Below are positions 55,401-58,400 of a stretch of 64,000 bases of DNA, one piece after another. Origin of the DNA: Palaemon carinicauda (taxonomy: Eukaryota; Arthropoda; Malacostraca; Decapoda; Palaemonidae); NCBI RefSeq assembly GCF_036898095.1, contig NC_090768.1, forward strand, positions 44,431,984-44,495,983, read 5' to 3'. The translations under genes and the position numbers were made by a program. Numbering within the stretch: position 1 is the stretch's first letter; every line of letters begins with the position of its first letter. The notes below the pieces were generated by a model. The model searched no databases, was not told where the DNA came from, and saw only the letters and a program-made list of their open reading frames with translations.

Positions 55401-58400
55401 GGACTTATCTCATATAGAAAATCTGGCAACCCTGGGTGTGCAGTCGTCGAAGACTGCAGCGAGTCCGAACTGACCCAGTGGCTACACCAAGGCCGTTGGA
55501 CTTGCGCGGAAGGGACCGACCTGCACTTGAAAGCTGCAAGTTTGGTCCATGGTTTCTTCGAGAAACCTCTTCCGCAGACGAGGAATAAATGGGCTCTCTC
55601 GTCTTTGTGTGGGTGGGGTGATCACGTCGGCAACGTGTGTAGATACACCCGAAACCACCGAGGGAAACGTCTGTTCGTCGATCAAGGCCTGTGAAACCCA
55701 TAAGTCCTTCGACATTACTTCTCCCCTGGGCATGGGAGCTTGTAAGAGGTATCGGACTAGGTAAACAACTGGCACGAACAGACGAACCCTCGAACGCAAC
55801 ACTGTAACACTTTGCGCATATCACTTTATCACTTTTGATTTTCTGTTTGCACTTATTTCACTGAACTCGAAACTTTAAGTGATTTGTACCTGAAACACGC
55901 AATCCTATCCTTCATTAAAAGGTAGTAATTGCGAAAACAGTTTTACAATGCAACAGAAAAACATAATGAAAGATAAAGAATTCAGTGGCTGGAAAAGAGA
56001 CTAAACACTAGATCAAATATACTACGTTTAAAATCTCTCACCGCATAAAGCCTGGGAACAAGAATAAAACTCTAGAAACGTTTTACCTTCTTCCCCTATA
56101 GCGACTAGGGAGAAGAGTAAAAAACGAGAACAACGTTACCCGCTTGAACGAAACGTTTATTCTCTTCTCTCTCCCTCCGTCTCTATCTCTCTCTCTCTCT
56201 TGACTTAGAACCTGAGAGATGAGCCCAATTATATATCGTTAAAACATATTATTTGTTAAAGGAAAAAAACTGAAAGGTTTCCCAAATAAAAAGTTCCTTT
56301 ATTAGAATTAAAACCATTTAAGCTAAGAAAGAATGAACGAAACGCTAGAATCGGTTTACTCTTACTGCAACGTGAAACCGTGAAATACTCTCTCTCTATC
56401 GTAACGCTAGAGCGCATGTTGAACGTTCTGAACGTCAACAACTGCGGAGACTAAACTAAACGTTAGTTCATCTTTGAAAACAGTACGAGACTATCAAAGA
56501 AATTCTTTCAAAAACATTAAAATTAAAAAAGTATACATTCTTAAAAGTAAATACGATATGACGGGCTCAATGTTAATTAACTTCAGTTCCAAGTAAGGAC
56601 CGCCTACTATTAGGAAAGGTCGTATATAAACAAACATAAAAATTAATTTTTTATAAGTTTATAATAAATGGAAAGTTAATCGAAGAGGCCTATAAATGGC
56701 GGAGAGATATAAAATAAATAGCAAAATTACCAAAAACCTAAACACACTTCCGTCTAAGGGAAGGGTCGGTCATTAAAAAGTGAAAGAGAGACCATACTCT
56801 CTTCGTCACCAACACTTCCGTCTAAGGGAAGGGTCGGCCATTAAAAAGTGAAAGAGAGTCCATACTCTCTTCTTCACCATAATTAAATCTATCCAAAACG
56901 AGTTCAAGTTTTGAAATGAAGATAAAACCCCTGCATAGCGAAAGCTCAAAACTGGAATAGTGTACTTCACCAAAACGTTGTGAAAACAAATCCAGTTAGG
57001 GACGGCGTATTTAGTAGGTCTTGCCTGTGGCACGACAGAGGAAAAATTGAGTTCTTGTTGACAAGAAGTACTTGAGTACCTGCTCACAGATGGCGCTGTT
57101 GTGTACACCCCCACCTGTATAGCGATCGCTGGCGTATCCCGACCTTAGATTTCTGTCGGGCAACAGAGTTGACAGCTACATGATCATCGGGTAAGATTAA
57201 TATTGAAAATTAAGCAGACTACTAAACATTCTCATTTGCTTACTGCCAAAGTAGTTGTAAATAATTGAGATCTAATCGTGACAGTAATGACTTTACAAGT
57301 AATTGTTAAGTACCCTAATTTTACCTATCTTATTCTTAAGGCATAATTATGAAACCTTCTACTTCAAGGAAAATACCATAATGTAGACAACTTAGCGGTA
57401 CTGTACAGGTCTCAGGAAAACAAGAGGAAAAAAGACAGTGATGATGACCATAAAGGAAACTATAGATAAGATCCTTTACAAAACAAAACCAAGTAGGAAA
57501 CTTCAGCTTACAAAGGAATTTCATCCCAAAAGCAAGGCAGAATACCGTCTATTTACTATTAGTATTTTTGAGAGGATAAACTGTAAAGTCCTACCTATTT
57601 AGCTTTAATCCCTCTGAAAGGCTCAAACAACCAGATCCAATATTAATCATTTCTAAATAGGGTTATCTGGAGACCAAACCCTTTAACATAGCACTTGACA
57701 AGTTTTAATTTGGCCAAGAGTTAATGTCACATTTTTACCATGAAGTTAGCCATGCAAAGTGATATACTTACACTAAACAGGGATTCTAATTTTTTTTTAC
57801 CTTTTTTCCTGTAAACTTAATCTTTTCAAGTGTCGAAAGTTTGTTGGCACACAAGTCAAAGAAATTAGCTGGATCATTTATCTTAGGGTTCAAGTCAGGG
57901 GACAAATACATGGAGGAGTATTGATCCAATAGGCAATCATTTACTTTAAGGGGCCAAATACCTCTCTTTACTTTTTGGTGTTTGCATACTTGAGAGACGA
58001 GTTTTGTGTTACTATTTATAATCTTAAATTCCTTCCCTTATTCAGCTTGGTGTACAGCCTCAAGAGAATTGATGGGTTTTTGTACTATCTGCAAAAATTT
58101 GGCCGTTAACCCAAAAGACCAATTTGAATTCAGCGGCATTAACTTTGAAGAGATTTCTGCTGTTTATTTAAATAGCACTCACAGGTCTTTTTGGATTAGG
58201 GAATAATGGCTTGTCTGGGGAATTTTCATCTACGATTGAAGCATTTAGTTATAAAAAAAAATCACTATTCAATAGTATATGAGAGAGAGAGAGACAGAGA
58301 GAGCTTTTTTCAGGATCACAGTATCACCTCTACAAATCCTTGAGTAATAATCATCAAGTTGAGCTTGGGTTTATGACTTTGGGCTCTATGACTTTGCGTT

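Larger units (their letters stand above)
50648..57209 (-). mobile_element. Second DIRS1-like element, decayed (6.6 kb)
   Basis: Inverted terminal repeats at 50648-50840 and 57040-57209 (CCGATGATCATGTAGCTG and CAGCTACATGATCATCGG), and an internal complementary region at 50888-50977 built from the two termini. Homologous to element 1 along most of its length but belonging to a different subfamily by its termini. Coding regions are broken by frameshifts and stops, RT is deleted, and a hAT-type MITE is nested in gag. It lies in the intron between exons 3 and 4, in gene-sense orientation. Confidence 0.9.
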
